Shown here: positions 7,967 to 16,545 of the stretch, piece by piece
Layout of the letters: every line of letters begins with the position of its first letter
Position numbering within the stretch: the first letter of the stretch is position 1
DNA from: Rummeliibacillus sp044763875
GTDB taxonomy: Bacteria; Bacillota; Bacilli; Bacillales_A; Planococcaceae
Direction of reading: 5' to 3'
Length of the DNA stretch: 64,000 nt
Assembly: GCF_044763875.1 (NCBI RefSeq)
Contig: NZ_JBIWGZ010000001.1
Location: forward strand, 682,001-746,000
Notes under the pieces: model-generated
The model's database searches: none
Told to the model about the DNA's origin: nothing
What the model saw: the letters and a program-made list of their open reading frames with translations, nothing else
Program-made: the position numbers and the translations under genes

Positions 7967-9433
7967 TTATAATTCCGGTGCTTTTCTGCTTTTCGTTGCT
8001 TGTTCAAAAGCAAATGCAAGCTTAATTAATGTACCCTCACTAAAAGCGGTACTTGCAAAAGTAATACCAAAGGGTCTTCCATTTTCCATATAGCCTGCAG
8101 GTACTGCTATAGATGGATACCCAGCCTTAGCACTTATAGTCGAACCAATATAAGATGGAAATAATATGGCATCAAGATTATACTCATTCAGTGCATAATC
8201 AATGCCCATTTCTTGAGATAGATACACATCTTCTAATTTCGCATTTAAATATTCAGGATTTCTTAACGTGTTTGTTAAAAATTGTCTTTCCTCCAATTTA
8301 TCTTGGCCATATTTTAATGCTTGTCCTTCATGTTTCTTGTTAAATTCTATTAATTCTTCAATAGAATGTACTGGAATGTAGGAAGGCAACTTAGATAAAT
8401 AATTTTCTAAGCTATGTTTTAGTTCATATTTATTTACACTCCAACTCCAATCACTATTGAAAGATGGAATTTCGATATCTTCAATAACTTCTGTTCCTTC
8501 ATCTTTTAAAATTTGAATCGCATTTTCAAATAGATTTTCATTGTATTCTCCAGAGTTATAATATTCATTTGAAGCTTTATTGAAGACACCAATTCTTGCT
8601 CCTTTTAATCCTTTAGAATCTAAGAAGGAGGTATAATCATGACTAGCATTTCCATCACTTTTAAATGTAGCTGCATCAAGTTTATCAACACCTGTTAAAA
8701 CACTTAATAAAATAGCTGCGTCAGTAACTGTTCTTGCAAAAGGTCCCGCAGTATCTTGTGAATAAGTAAATGGAATAATTCCTGTTCTACTGATTAGACC
8801 AACTGTGGGCTTAATGCCAACTACTGAATTTTGAATCGCTGGACTAAGAATAGAAGCATCTGTTTCCGTACCGACAGATAACATTGTGAGATTTGCAGCG
8901 ACTGCCACTGCAGATCCTGAGCTCGAACCCCCAACAAAAAGATCTGCATCACCATAGGGATTTAATACTTGCCCTCCCCTTGCACTATAGCCTGCCCACA
9001 TTTTAGTTGCCATTCCATTTGCTAGTTCTGTCATATTTGTTTTACCCATTATTACTGCACCTGATTGACGTAGTTTTTCCACAAGAAATGCGTCACGATT
9101 ACTAAGATAATTTTCTAGTGCAAGTGTTCCAGCACTCGTATGCATGGAATCATTAGTTTCTATATTGTCTTTCAAAAGAATCGGTATACCATGTAAAGGT
9201 CCCCTTATTCCCTTTGTTTTTCTTTCATGGTCCAGTGCTTCTGCAATAAATATTGCATCAGGATTAATTTCCAGAATAGAATTTAATTTCGATCCACTCT
9301 GATCATACTTTGCAATTCTTGAATGATAATACATAACTAACTCTTTCGATGTTATTTCACCTTTTTCTAAAGCGGATTGAATTTCATAAACAGTTAATTC
9401 TTCTTTAAAAAAATCTTTAAATTTAATTCTCAT
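7967..9433 (-). CDS. Amidase-signature family hydrolase
   Basis: A 488-residue amidase-signature enzyme (GatA/AmiE2 type) that hydrolyses a C-N amide bond; substrate unknown. The Ser-cisSer-Lys triad is visible: Lys in PILLKDNIET (about residue 88), the Ser-rich loop GGSSSGSAVAVAANL (about 168-182), and the nucleophile in GTETDASI (about Ser195). Most relatives have GTETDGS, so Ala for Gly is a small deviation. No signal peptide, so cytoplasmic. Start ATG 9433 is preferred to 9439 because GGGGG lies directly against the earlier codon. It is a single-gene unit with its own terminator and no gatB/gatC neighbour, so it is not the tRNA amidotransferase. Confidence 0.9.
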   Translation of the reverse strand: MRIKFKDFFKEELTVYEIQSALEKGEITSKELVMYYHSRIAKYDQSGSKLNSILEINPDAIFIAEALDHERKTKGIRGPLHGIPILLKDNIETNDSMHTSAGTLALENYLSNRDAFLVEKLRQSGAVIMGKTNMTELANGMATKMWAGYSARGGQVLNPYGDADLFVGGSSSGSAVAVAANLTMLSVGTETDASILSPAIQNSVVGIKPTVGLISRTGIIPFTYSQDTAGPFARTVTDAAILLSVLTGVDKLDAATFKSDGNASHDYTSFLDSKGLKGARIGVFNKASNEYYNSGEYNENLFENAIQILKDEGTEVIEDIEIPSFNSDWSWSVNKYELKHSLENYLSKLPSYIPVHSIEELIEFNKKHEGQALKYGQDKLEERQFLTNTLRNPEYLNAKLEDVYLSQEMGIDYALNEYNLDAILFPSYIGSTISAKAGYPSIAVPAGYMENGRPFGITFASTAFSEGTLIKLAFAFEQATKSRKAPEL

Positions 9434-9596
9434 ATGCATCCCCCTTTGATTTTATTACGGAATATAAACATTGTTCGACCTTATATTACTGCATTTATAA
9501 TTGAAAAATTGTTATACATATAGCAACTTTAAATTAAGTGAAAAATAATTTTAACCCTCTTAGTTACAAAGTAGGAACCTTGTAAAATTACTCATT

Positions 9597-9951
9597 TGAG
9601 TCAATTTCATAATTCGATGTTTTGATATAAAACACGAACATTAAACAAGGGAATTGTTTGTGCTATATCTATTAGAATATTGTCTAGTAGCGGAAGATGG
9701 TGACTCCTGCGGGAAAGCGAGAAAGGTGAGACCCCGCAGGGAGATTAAGGAACGGAGTCTAGGAACGCCACGTCCTGTGGCAACGACTCCGTGACCAACT
9801 TCCTGTTGCCCCGAGGAGGCTCAACGCTCGACCGCGGAAAGCGCCATCTGTAGCGGCATATTAAACAAATAGTATATTTGAAGTATTTGTATTGTACGTT
9901 TAGATAATATTCGTGTTTTTTGCCTAGAAAAGTATTTATGAAATTGATTCA
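9597..9951. mobile_element. MITE-like element with terminal inverted repeats (family 1, long form)
   Basis: Ends are TGAGTCAATTTCATAA (9597-9612) and TTATGAAATTGATTCA (9936-9951), a 15/16 inverted match. Inside are AT-rich arms and a GC-rich core (9688-9860) with CTCCTGCGGGAAAGCGAG and CGCGGAAAGCGCCATCTG. The same ends and arms recur at 35586-35893, and the right arm and core at 26480-26726. This copy carries an extra ~75-bp insert (GGAACGGAGTC...CACGTCCTGTGGCAACG...CCGTGACCAAC). No transposase is encoded. The rest of 9434-10086 shows nothing else. Confidence 0.75.
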
Positions 9952-10086
9952 TTTCGATTTTAATTATTTATTGTAATCAGATTTTGTCTCAATTTCTTTC
10001 GCTTGTCTGATGGATAGAAATAAAGATGTTTTGAAACTTTTCTTTAATCAACTTTTTTGGGAAACAAATATTTCAACTTAGTCCAA

Positions 10087-11301
10087 TTATTTAATAAATT
10101 GTATGAATCGCTTCTTCCCTATTTGTAAAACATCGTCATTCATTAAAATTTTGTCCATATCATCTTCTGCAATTTTTTCACCATTTAAAGAAACGCCATT
10201 TTGTTTAATTAATCGCATAAATTCACTTTTACTTTTAATATAGTCTTTAGCAATTAATGTTGGAATAATATCAAATACAGATTCTTTCCCTATTTCAATT
10301 AACATGAAGGGAATGTTATCAGGGATTTGTTTCTTTTGAAATGCTGTTTCAAAATAATGCTTTGCCCTCCTCATAGCCTCTTCCCCATGGTATAAAGTAG
10401 TAATAATTTCTGCTAATTCTAGTTTTATATCTCGTGGATTTTCACCTTTTGATAATCTATTCTTCACTTCCTTAATCACTTTAGGATGCTCATCTGTTGC
10501 AAGTTCAAAATATTTAATAATTAATGCATCAGGTACTTCCATTACTTTTTTGAACATTACTTCAGGTGCTTCATTCACCCCAATATAATTCCCTAAGCTT
10601 TTACTCATTTTTTCGACACCATCTAAACCTTCTAATAGAGGCATGAAAATAGCGATTTGTTTTTCGAGCCCTAAATGCTTTTGTAATGTACGTCCCATTA
10701 ATATATTGAACGTTTGGTCTGTACCGCCTAATTCAATATCAGCAAAAATTTCAACTGAATCATATGCTTGCATTAATGGATAGAAGAATTCATGAACACC
10801 AATTGATACTTGATTGTTATATCGTTTATAGAAATCATCACGTTCTAAAATACGAGCTACAGAAGTCGTCGCAGCTAATTTGATAACTTCCTCAAATGTT
10901 AACTTTGATAACCACTCACTATTAAAACGTACAGTTGTCTTTTCCTTTTCTAAAATTTTAAAAATCTGCTCACAATATGTTTTAGCATTTTCTTTTACAA
11001 TTTCATCACTTAGTGCAATGCGCCCTTTGGCTTTTCCTGTTGGGTCTCCTATACGACCTGTAAAATCACCAATAATAATGACAACGCGATGGCCTAAATC
11101 TTGCATTTGTTTAATTTTTCGTAGAACTACAGCATGCCCTAAATGAATATCTGGTGCAGAAGGATCTAAACCAAGCTTAATCGTTAAAGGTTTTTGTTCT
11201 TTAAAAGAATGTTCCAATTTTGCTAATAACTCTTCTTCATTGACAATCTTGTCTACACCTTTTTGAATAATCACTAATTGTTCCTCTGGTTTTAAAAACA
11301 T
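10087..11301 (-). CDS. tyrS: Tyrosyl-tRNA synthetase (TyrZ-type)
   Basis: Class I aminoacyl-tRNA synthetase that charges tRNA-Tyr in the cytoplasm. The HIGH motif is HLGH in SAPDIHLGHAVVLRKI (about residues 53-56), the KMSKS loop is KMSKSLGN, and an S4 RNA-binding domain ends the protein (SKSEFMRLIKQNGVSLNGE). The N-terminus and HLGH variant fit the second Bacillus tyrosyl synthetase, TyrZ, rather than the main TyrS. Length 404 is normal. Start ATG 11301 has AAGGAG 9 nt upstream; the in-frame TTG 11310 abuts that site. A T-box leader directly upstream shows control by uncharged tRNA-Tyr. Confidence 0.95.
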   Translation of the reverse strand: MFLKPEEQLVIIQKGVDKIVNEEELLAKLEHSFKEQKPLTIKLGLDPSAPDIHLGHAVVLRKIKQMQDLGHRVVIIIGDFTGRIGDPTGKAKGRIALSDEIVKENAKTYCEQIFKILEKEKTTVRFNSEWLSKLTFEEVIKLAATTSVARILERDDFYKRYNNQVSIGVHEFFYPLMQAYDSVEIFADIELGGTDQTFNILMGRTLQKHLGLEKQIAIFMPLLEGLDGVEKMSKSLGNYIGVNEAPEVMFKKVMEVPDALIIKYFELATDEHPKVIKEVKNRLSKGENPRDIKLELAEIITTLYHGEEAMRRAKHYFETAFQKKQIPDNIPFMLIEIGKESVFDIIPTLIAKDYIKSKSEFMRLIKQNGVSLNGEKIAEDDMDKILMNDDVLQIGKKRFIQFIK

Positions 11302-11350
11302 ACAATACAACTCCTTAAATTTGAATTAATATTGCAAGTTCTATAAGAGC

Positions 11351-11645
11351 AAAATAAAAAACGTCCTTTAGGGATTAACCTAAAGGACGTGTATGAACGT
11401 GTTACCACCTTTATTTAAGAGTTATTCGCATAACTCTTCTCAATAGGTACGGCTAAATTGCGATACCTTTGCATTGATTACGGATGCAAACCCGTCGTAG
11501 CCTACTAAAGTTCGGTACGCAGCTCCAAGATGTATTCATTTTAACTTTCCTTCGCGCCTCTCATCTACCGGCTACTTTCTGTAAGTTCCATTAAAATTAC
11601 TCGTTCTCTTCAACGCTTTTACTCTTATACTCCAAATTGTTATAA
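11351..11645 (-). promoter_or_regulatory. T-box riboswitch, tyrosine-specific, upstream of tyrS
   Basis: On the minus strand, stem I runs from about 11640 with AGTAGCCGGTAGATGAGAGG. The specifier loop reads TGAATACATC, giving codon UAC (plus-strand bases 11532-11534) for Tyr. The T-box AAGGTGGTAACACG lies at 11397-11411. The terminator stem is ACGTCCTTTAGG...CCTAAAGGACGT (11361-11390), followed by a U run. T-box base N is U (UGGU), pairing with discriminator A, as expected of tRNA-Tyr. Confidence 0.95.
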
Positions 11646-11739
11646 ACAATTCTTTGTTATGCAAATCTTGATATCTATTATATTGTAATTATTAGAATTG
11701 TCAATAAATTTTTAATTCTCTTGTCATTGTATACTTAGA

Positions 11740-11991
11740 TTAATACAACAAAAATAGCTGGTAAATTGTAATACATATCGCCACAACAATCGGAGAAATT
11801 CTTAACACTTTAAAACCGGTTAATGAAGAATTTATTTCTTCTAATGGATCTTGCGTAGGAGATGCTAAGTATCCAATAAAACGTTGCCATCTATTCAGTT
11901 TAAATTGACTTAGTTCTTTCGGTATTTTCACTTCATATTCATCGAGTCGATTTTTCAACGGTTTTTCTTTATTGAACTCTTCTTTCAGCAT
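11740..11991 (-). CDS. Small membrane-anchored protein, putative anti-sigma factor
   Basis: An 83-residue protein with a charged cytoplasmic N-terminal part and one C-terminal membrane helix (ISPIVVAICITIYQLFLLY). It overlaps the sigma-factor gene by 23 nt and has its own strong site (GGGGAGG before ATG 11991). Small tail-anchored or single-helix proteins encoded directly after ECF sigma genes often act as anti-sigma factors, as in the sigY-yxlC and ylaC-ylaD operons. That role is inferred from position and topology; no ZAS motif (HxxxCxxC) is present. Confidence 0.7.
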   Translation of the reverse strand: MLKEEFNKEKPLKNRLDEYEVKIPKELSQFKLNRWQRFIGYLASPTQDPLEEINSSLTGFKVLRISPIVVAICITIYQLFLLY

Positions 11992-12508
11992 AACAAACCT
12001 CCCCCAGCTCCTCTTTTAAAGATTTGATCGCGTTATGCAATCTTGACTTTACAGTACCAATTGGAATGGATAATATCCGTGCAATTTCTTCTTGCGTTAA
12101 ATCATGATAATACGTCAATAGGATGACCGCTTTTTGCTTTTCAGGTAAATTAGCAATCGCCTGTTGAACAGCTAACTTTTCATCTGATGAAAAAGATGTA
12201 ACTGCAGTTGGTACTAAAAATGGCAATAAAGTTCGCCACTTTTTTCGTCTATTTAATTTATTGATCAGTATACGATATGCGATTTGAAAGACATAAGATT
12301 TCACGGATCCTTTTTGCCTATTATAATCTGATTTTACTTTTTGCAATTTTTCAAACGTATCGTGAACAATATCCATACTTAGTTGTTCCTCACATGTATA
12401 GCGGTATAAAAAACAATAAAGAGGCTCATATAATTGCTGATATAACAAGGTGAATGCCTCTAAATCTCCTTGTTTATATGACTCCATCCACTCTTCATTG
12501 CTTTTCAT
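11969..12508 (-). CDS. ECF-family RNA polymerase sigma factor
   Basis: A 179-residue extracytoplasmic-function sigma factor. Region 2 spans about residues 15-80 (ALTLLYQQLY-like helix, then DIVHDTFEKLQ and YVFQIAYRILINKLNRRKKW) and region 4 about 115-170, with the recognition helix in LTQEEIARILSIPIGTVKSRLHNAIKSL. It is the middle of a three-gene overlapping unit: the membrane protein before it overlaps by 14 nt and the putative anti-sigma gene after it by 23 nt. The arrangement recalls B. subtilis ylaABCD. The target regulon is not evident. Confidence 0.93.
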   Translation of the reverse strand: MKSNEEWMESYKQGDLEAFTLLYQQLYEPLYCFLYRYTCEEQLSMDIVHDTFEKLQKVKSDYNRQKGSVKSYVFQIAYRILINKLNRRKKWRTLLPFLVPTAVTSFSSDEKLAVQQAIANLPEKQKAVILLTYYHDLTQEEIARILSIPIGTVKSRLHNAIKSLKEELGEVCYAERRVQ

Positions 12509-12875
12509 TTAGCTCATCCTCCCAATGAGCTTTAATCGATTTTAAGGTAACTGAAACACGTGAGATTAAATAAAGAATGGTCACAAGCACCCATACTTGC
12601 GATTGGTTCGTAAAAAATTGAACATAAGGATTTTCAACTGATTGATTGAATGATAGCAACAGATTTAAAACTTGCACACAGATGATTGTATAAATAGCCA
12701 AAATAAGTGTTAATGTATCAAAAACATTCCATCGTAAAAAAATCGTTGTTTTTTTATAGTCAATTTTTCTGTTCTTCCGTACAATATATTTCCGGTCCAT
12801 AGAAGGCATAATTACCGCAATAAGAGTAGTTATTAAAACAATAACTATTAACGATACAATCCAACCTATTCCCAT
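12495..12875 (-). CDS. Small multi-pass membrane protein of the sigma-factor operon
   Basis: A 126-residue protein with three predicted membrane helices (GWIVSLIVIVLITTLIAVIM, LTLILAIYTIICVQVLNLLL, VWVLVTILYLISRVSV). Start ATG 12875 has AGGTG 6 nt upstream; the earlier GTG 12884 sits within that site. It is the first gene of the sigma-factor unit. It may act with the downstream 83-residue protein in sensing or anchoring the sigma factor, by analogy with yxlCDE or ylaAB, but no family is recognised. Confidence 0.7.
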   Translation of the reverse strand: MGIGWIVSLIVIVLITTLIAVIMPSMDRKYIVRKNRKIDYKKTTIFLRWNVFDTLTLILAIYTIICVQVLNLLLSFNQSVENPYVQFFTNQSQVWVLVTILYLISRVSVTLKSIKAHWEDELNEKQ

Positions 12876-13016
12876 AATGATCACCTATCCTTCAAATATT
12901 TTCTTTTTCCATTTTCATTTACTATACAAATGAGCAAAGCAAAAAGTTCATTCAAATCCAAAAAAAATAATAATTCCCTTTATATTACTTTTATTTTACT
13001 AAAGGCGATATATAAA

Positions 13017-13046
13017 ACCCACCAACTTTCTGATAAGTTGATGGGT
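13017..13046 (-). terminator. Orphan hairpin with minus-strand U tract
   Basis: ACCCACCAACTT and AAGTTGATGGGT form a 12-bp stem with one mismatch and a 6-nt loop, followed on the minus strand by TTTTATAT. No minus-strand gene lies immediately upstream; it may be a relic linked to the broken gene next to it. Confidence 0.45.
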
Positions 13047-13069
13047 AGTAAAAACAAGCAAAAATCATT

Positions 13070-13305
13070 ATTATGGCTGAAGAAGCAAAATATTTGCATG
13101 ATTATTATCAAACTGAACACATTAACACAAGAAATAAGAGTTCCGAAAGTTTTATGACGAAGCTAGAAAAAGTATCACCACTTCGTTTTTAAGTTCAAAA
13201 AATCCCATAGCTGATATTGCTGGTATGAGAATAATTTATTCCTTAGTTAATAATATCTATCACATATACTCTCAAGCAGCTAAAACTACAAAATTAATCG
13301 ATTAA
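13070..13305 (+). pseudogene. Remnant of a small (p)ppGpp synthetase (RelA/SpoT domain)
   Basis: Two frames joined by a frameshift read ...SSESFMTKLEKVSPLRF then NPIADIAGMRIIYSLVNNIY. This is the N-terminal part of the RelA/SpoT nucleotidyltransferase fold seen in YjbM/YwaC-type small alarmone synthetases, where R.KS..S...KL and I.DIAG.R.I are conserved. A stop follows the first part at about 13189, and the catalytic remainder is missing. It is a decayed fragment with no sign of expression. Confidence 0.6.
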
Positions 13306-13372
13306 AAAAGATCACAGCGATGTAAAAAAATTAAATTAAAAATGTAAATACATTTCACAAGGAGAATATATT

Positions 13373-13492
13373 TTGGGAAAAGTTGAATATCAAAATAAAT
13401 ATCAAATAACCTCTTTGATAAAGGGTTTCTCACCTATTGAGCAGGTGAGAAAAAACTTCAACAATAAGGTGCAAGTGCAAAGTTATGTATGA
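13373..13492 (+). CDS. Possible 39-residue leader peptide upstream of the MFS efflux gene
   Basis: TTG at 13373 is preceded by AAGGAG (13358-13364 region) at good spacing. The frame runs 39 codons to TGA at 13490, ending 12 nt before the Shine-Dalgarno of the MFS gene. The peptide contains GFSPIEQVRKN and has no known relative that I recognise. Within it CCTCTTT (13410-13416) can pair either with AAAGGG (13420-13425) or with the MFS ribosome binding site AAAGGGG (13504-13510). A second hairpin, TTCTCACCT/AGGTGAGAA (13427-13451), lies between. This is the layout of translational attenuators of resistance genes, but the role is inference. Confidence 0.45.
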   Translation: MGKVEYQNKYQITSLIKGFSPIEQVRKNFNNKVQVQSYV

Positions 13493-13519
13493 ATTTATTT
13501 TTTAAAGGGGTTGGTTCAA

Positions 13520-15124
13520 ATGGATAATCAGAAAGCGGTAGCTTTTGAAGATGAGAGTACAAAACATCGGGGACTATTGATCGTCGGTTTATTAGTTGCT
13601 ATGCTTTTCGCTGCACTTGATAATACAATTGTTGGAACCGCTATGCCAAGAATTGTGGGGGAACTTGGAGGATTAGGTGTCATGACATGGCTTACAACAG
13701 CCTACATGCTCACATCCACTACCGTTGTACCTGTTACAGGTAAATTGGCAGATTTGATTGGGCGCAAATCCGTGTATGTAACGGGGATAATTATATTCTT
13801 GATTGGCTCTGCTCTTTGCGGAATGGCAAATTCCATGACCCAGTTAATCATTTTTCGTGGGATTCAAGGGTTAGGCGGAGGCGTAATGATGCCTATGGCA
13901 ATGATTATTATTGGTGATATTTTTACGGGTGCTCAAAGGGCAAAATGGCAAGGTGTTTTCGGTGCTATTTTCGGTCTTTCATCCATTATAGGTCCCCAGA
14001 TTGGTGGGTGGATTGTAGATGCAGCCAACTGGAGATGGGTATTTTACATTAATATGCCAGTTGGTATTATTGCAGCCATTCTAATTAGTTTAGGGCTTAA
14101 AAATAAAAAACTAGAAGGACCAATTAAAATAGACTTCGTTGGTATCTTTACGATGATTGTTGGCGTTGTTAGTTTACTTCTTGCTTTGACATTTGGTGGT
14201 AAAGATTATCCATGGGGCTCATGGCAGATTGTCTCTCTTTTTGTAATTTCTGCGGTGTTTCTCATTAGTTTTGTAATCGTTGAATCTAAAACAAGCGAAG
14301 CGATATTACCTATGCATTTATTTAAAAATAAGACTTTTTCCATTTTAAATGGTATTGGATTCCTTATGTCTGTGGGAATGTTTGGTGCTATTATGTTTGT
14401 TCCTCTTTTCATGCAAGGGATTATAGGAATGAGCCCTTCACAATCTGGAACGATGATGATTCCAATGATGGTATCTATGATGATTGCAAGTATTTTTGGA
14501 GGTCAGATAGTTAGAAAAATTGGCGTTAAAACGCAAATTATTATTGGTATGATTATCATGGGTGTAGGTTTCTGGTTATTATCAACAATGGGTATTGACA
14601 CTACAAAAAAAGTAGCAATGAGCTTTATGGGAACACTTGGCTTAGGTATGGGATTAGTTATGCCAATAATAACCCTTGCCTTACAAGAGAGTTTTCCAAA
14701 GTCAGAATTAGGCGTTGTTACTTCATCCAGTCAATTTTTCCGTCAAATCGGTGGAACATTTGGAATGACTATTTTGGGAGCGATTATGAATTACCGTTCA
14801 ACCAATTTATTGACAGAAAAATTAGTTCCTACGCTAGAGAAACTTCCACCAGAAGCAGGTGGGTTAGTAAATCAATTTGAGGGTATGATTAAAGAGTCGC
14901 CGCAAGGTGTCTATTCGATATTGCTTAGTCCAGAAACATTAGAAAAAATTCCTACTTCTATTCAAAATATGATGATCCCTATTCTAAAATCTACATTAGT
15001 TGATGCATTGCATAGCGTATTTCTTGTAGGCTTAATATTTGTAATATTGGGTGCCATTTTATCATTCTTTATGAAGAAAATTAAGCTGTCTGATCCTAAA
15101 AAAGAAACAGAGGGTAACAAATAA
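13520..15124 (+). CDS. DHA2-family (14-helix) multidrug MFS transporter
   Basis: A 534-residue proton-coupled drug exporter of the EmrB/QacA subfamily. Motif D1 is seen in AALDNTIVGTAMPRIVGEL, motif A in GKLADLIGRK, and motif C-like glycine-rich sequence in LSSIIGPQIGGWI, followed by about 14 hydrophobic helices and a charged C-terminal tail. Start ATG 13520 is chosen because AAAGGGG (13504-13510) is 9 nt upstream; the in-frame TTG at 13511 directly abuts that site. A possible regulatory leader peptide precedes it and a terminator follows, so it is a single-gene unit. Substrate is unknown. Confidence 0.93.
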   Translation: MDNQKAVAFEDESTKHRGLLIVGLLVAMLFAALDNTIVGTAMPRIVGELGGLGVMTWLTTAYMLTSTTVVPVTGKLADLIGRKSVYVTGIIIFLIGSALCGMANSMTQLIIFRGIQGLGGGVMMPMAMIIIGDIFTGAQRAKWQGVFGAIFGLSSIIGPQIGGWIVDAANWRWVFYINMPVGIIAAILISLGLKNKKLEGPIKIDFVGIFTMIVGVVSLLLALTFGGKDYPWGSWQIVSLFVISAVFLISFVIVESKTSEAILPMHLFKNKTFSILNGIGFLMSVGMFGAIMFVPLFMQGIIGMSPSQSGTMMIPMMVSMMIASIFGGQIVRKIGVKTQIIIGMIIMGVGFWLLSTMGIDTTKKVAMSFMGTLGLGMGLVMPIITLALQESFPKSELGVVTSSSQFFRQIGGTFGMTILGAIMNYRSTNLLTEKLVPTLEKLPPEAGGLVNQFEGMIKESPQGVYSILLSPETLEKIPTSIQNMMIPILKSTLVDALHSVFLVGLIFVILGAILSFFMKKIKLSDPKKETEGNK

Positions 15125-15254
15125 ATTCCGATAAATCTACTGACAATAAATAATTAGAAGAACATTCCTCAATGATACGATATCCGCGTATTGTTATAGA
15201 ATTGTTGTCCATTCATTAATGTATACTTTTTTAATAAATGAAATATAAACATGT

Positions 15255-15286
15255 AAAAAAGCATGGCATTCGCCATGCTTTTTTTC
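15255..15286 (+). terminator. Rho-independent terminator of the MFS gene
   Basis: AAAAAGCATGGC and GCCATGCTTTTT form a stem with an ATTC loop followed by TTTT. The following bases, 15300-15516, contain nothing I can identify. Confidence 0.88.
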
Positions 15287-15516
15287 TTACTATGTTAGTT
15301 CCCGATTTTCTTGTCTTTTAAAACAAATTGCTAAAAACTCCAAATCCACAATAAATTGATCGCTTAATTTAATTGTTTCTTACAGATGGCTTTCCCAACC
15401 GCAAAGACATCAATCCCTGGATAAGTTCATGGTGCTCTCCATCCCTGTTTTTCCATCCTCATTTAGCGGTGGGAGGAAATATGATTTTAAACAATAAATG
15501 AAAGCGAGTTGAGAAA

Positions 15517-15858
15517 TTGAAAAAAGCAATTATCATCGGAGCTAGTTCAGGTATTGGAAAAGAGTTAACCAAGATTCTTTCCGTTGAGGGATATATTGTT
15601 GGTATTGTAGCTAGAAGTACAGCGAATTTAATTGAGCTTTAAAAACAACTCCCAAATAAAACATTTATTAAAACTGTCGATATTTCTTGTCCAAATAGAG
15701 CAAATACTCTTATAGAGGATCTAATTAGAGAGATGGGAGGAATAGATTTATTTGTCATCAGTTCTGGAGTGTGACATCTTAACCCCGAATTAAATTTAAG
15801 TTTCGAACAAGAAGTTATTGATGTGAATGTTTCAGGGTTTGTAGCTATTTCCAACTAG
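15517..15858 (+). pseudogene. Decayed short-chain dehydrogenase/reductase gene
   Basis: The frame from TTG 15517 reads KKAIIIGASSGIGKELTKIL, the Rossmann GASSGIG NAD(P)-binding motif of SDR enzymes. Further on it reads DLFVISSGV (the NNAG-region) and VIDVNVSGFVAIS. In-frame stops occur at 15640 (TAA), 15772 (TGA) and 15856 (TAG), and the catalytic Tyr-x-x-x-Lys half is missing. The 3-prime end abuts the YitT gene, so a deletion or insertion removed the rest. The spacing of conserved blocks is intact, so decay is recent. Confidence 0.85.
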
Positions 15859-16433
15859 GTATTAACAATTTTCCTTGTAATGAGACTTGTTGTTATCCCA
15901 ACTACTAATAAAGTAATAATTGATAGTAAGAGCGTATGTGCGGATATTAATACTCCCCCTAATATAATAACTGTAATATCAATCACGAAAATAACAATTC
16001 CAACGTTTACTCCTGTTTTAACACTTACGAATTGAGCAACTAGATCAGTCCCTCCAGTACTTGTACGGTGTCGTAACATTAATCCAATGCCAGTACCAAC
16101 AAAGATGCCTCCTAATATCGAACTAAAAACAGCACTAATATCAATTAAGGAACGAAAGGGTTTGAACAAATCAATGGTGAAAGAAGACAAAAGTAATCCA
16201 TGCAAACTATTGTAAAAATAAGTTCTATATCTAAACCAAGCAACAATAAAAATCGGCATACTCAAAATAATAATCATTAGGCCGACTTTCAAATTGTATA
16301 AATAGTTTAAGATTAATGCTAATCCTACAATTCCTCCATCTAGTATTTTATATGGTGTTAAAAATAAGTTTATTCCAAGTGATAAAAAAACACTTCCAAT
16401 TATTATTATTGAGCCTTTCTTTAGGAAATACAT
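15855..16433 (-). CDS. YitT-family integral membrane protein, short form
   Basis: A 192-residue membrane protein with about five helices and the YitT_membrane signature (SLGINLFLTPYKILDGGIVG and GTGIGLMLRHRTSTGGTDLV). Full-length relatives have about 280 residues with a DUF2179 cytoplasmic tail, which is absent here; short forms exist. Start ATG 16433 follows GAGGGGG 6 nt upstream. The open frame continues up to 16589, but that part lies in repeat-derived DNA and has no ribosome binding site. Its 3-prime end overlaps the broken SDR gene. Function of the family is not established. Confidence 0.8.
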   Translation of the reverse strand: MYFLKKGSIIIIGSVFLSLGINLFLTPYKILDGGIVGLALILNYLYNLKVGLMIIILSMPIFIVAWFRYRTYFYNSLHGLLLSSFTIDLFKPFRSLIDISAVFSSILGGIFVGTGIGLMLRHRTSTGGTDLVAQFVSVKTGVNVGIVIFVIDITVIILGGVLISAHTLLLSIITLLVVGITTSLITRKIVNT

Positions 16434-16545
16434 ATAAACCCCCTCTAAGGACAACACATATTTCATGTTATGAAATAATAGAACAGAACATGTTTTAATT
16501 GAAATACAAAGTTGAAGTGTTAATGATGTTTTTTTTGCATAATGA

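Noticed and set aside
11969..12508. Identification of the sigma factor as SigV, SigY or YlaC
   Set aside because: Gene order recalls ylaABCD, but sequence reading alone cannot separate these ECF groups.
12930..13157. 75-codon plus-strand frame starting MSKAKSSFKSKKNNN
   Set aside because: Low-complexity start, no family likeness, and it overlaps an inverted repeat and the alarmone-synthetase remnant in another frame.
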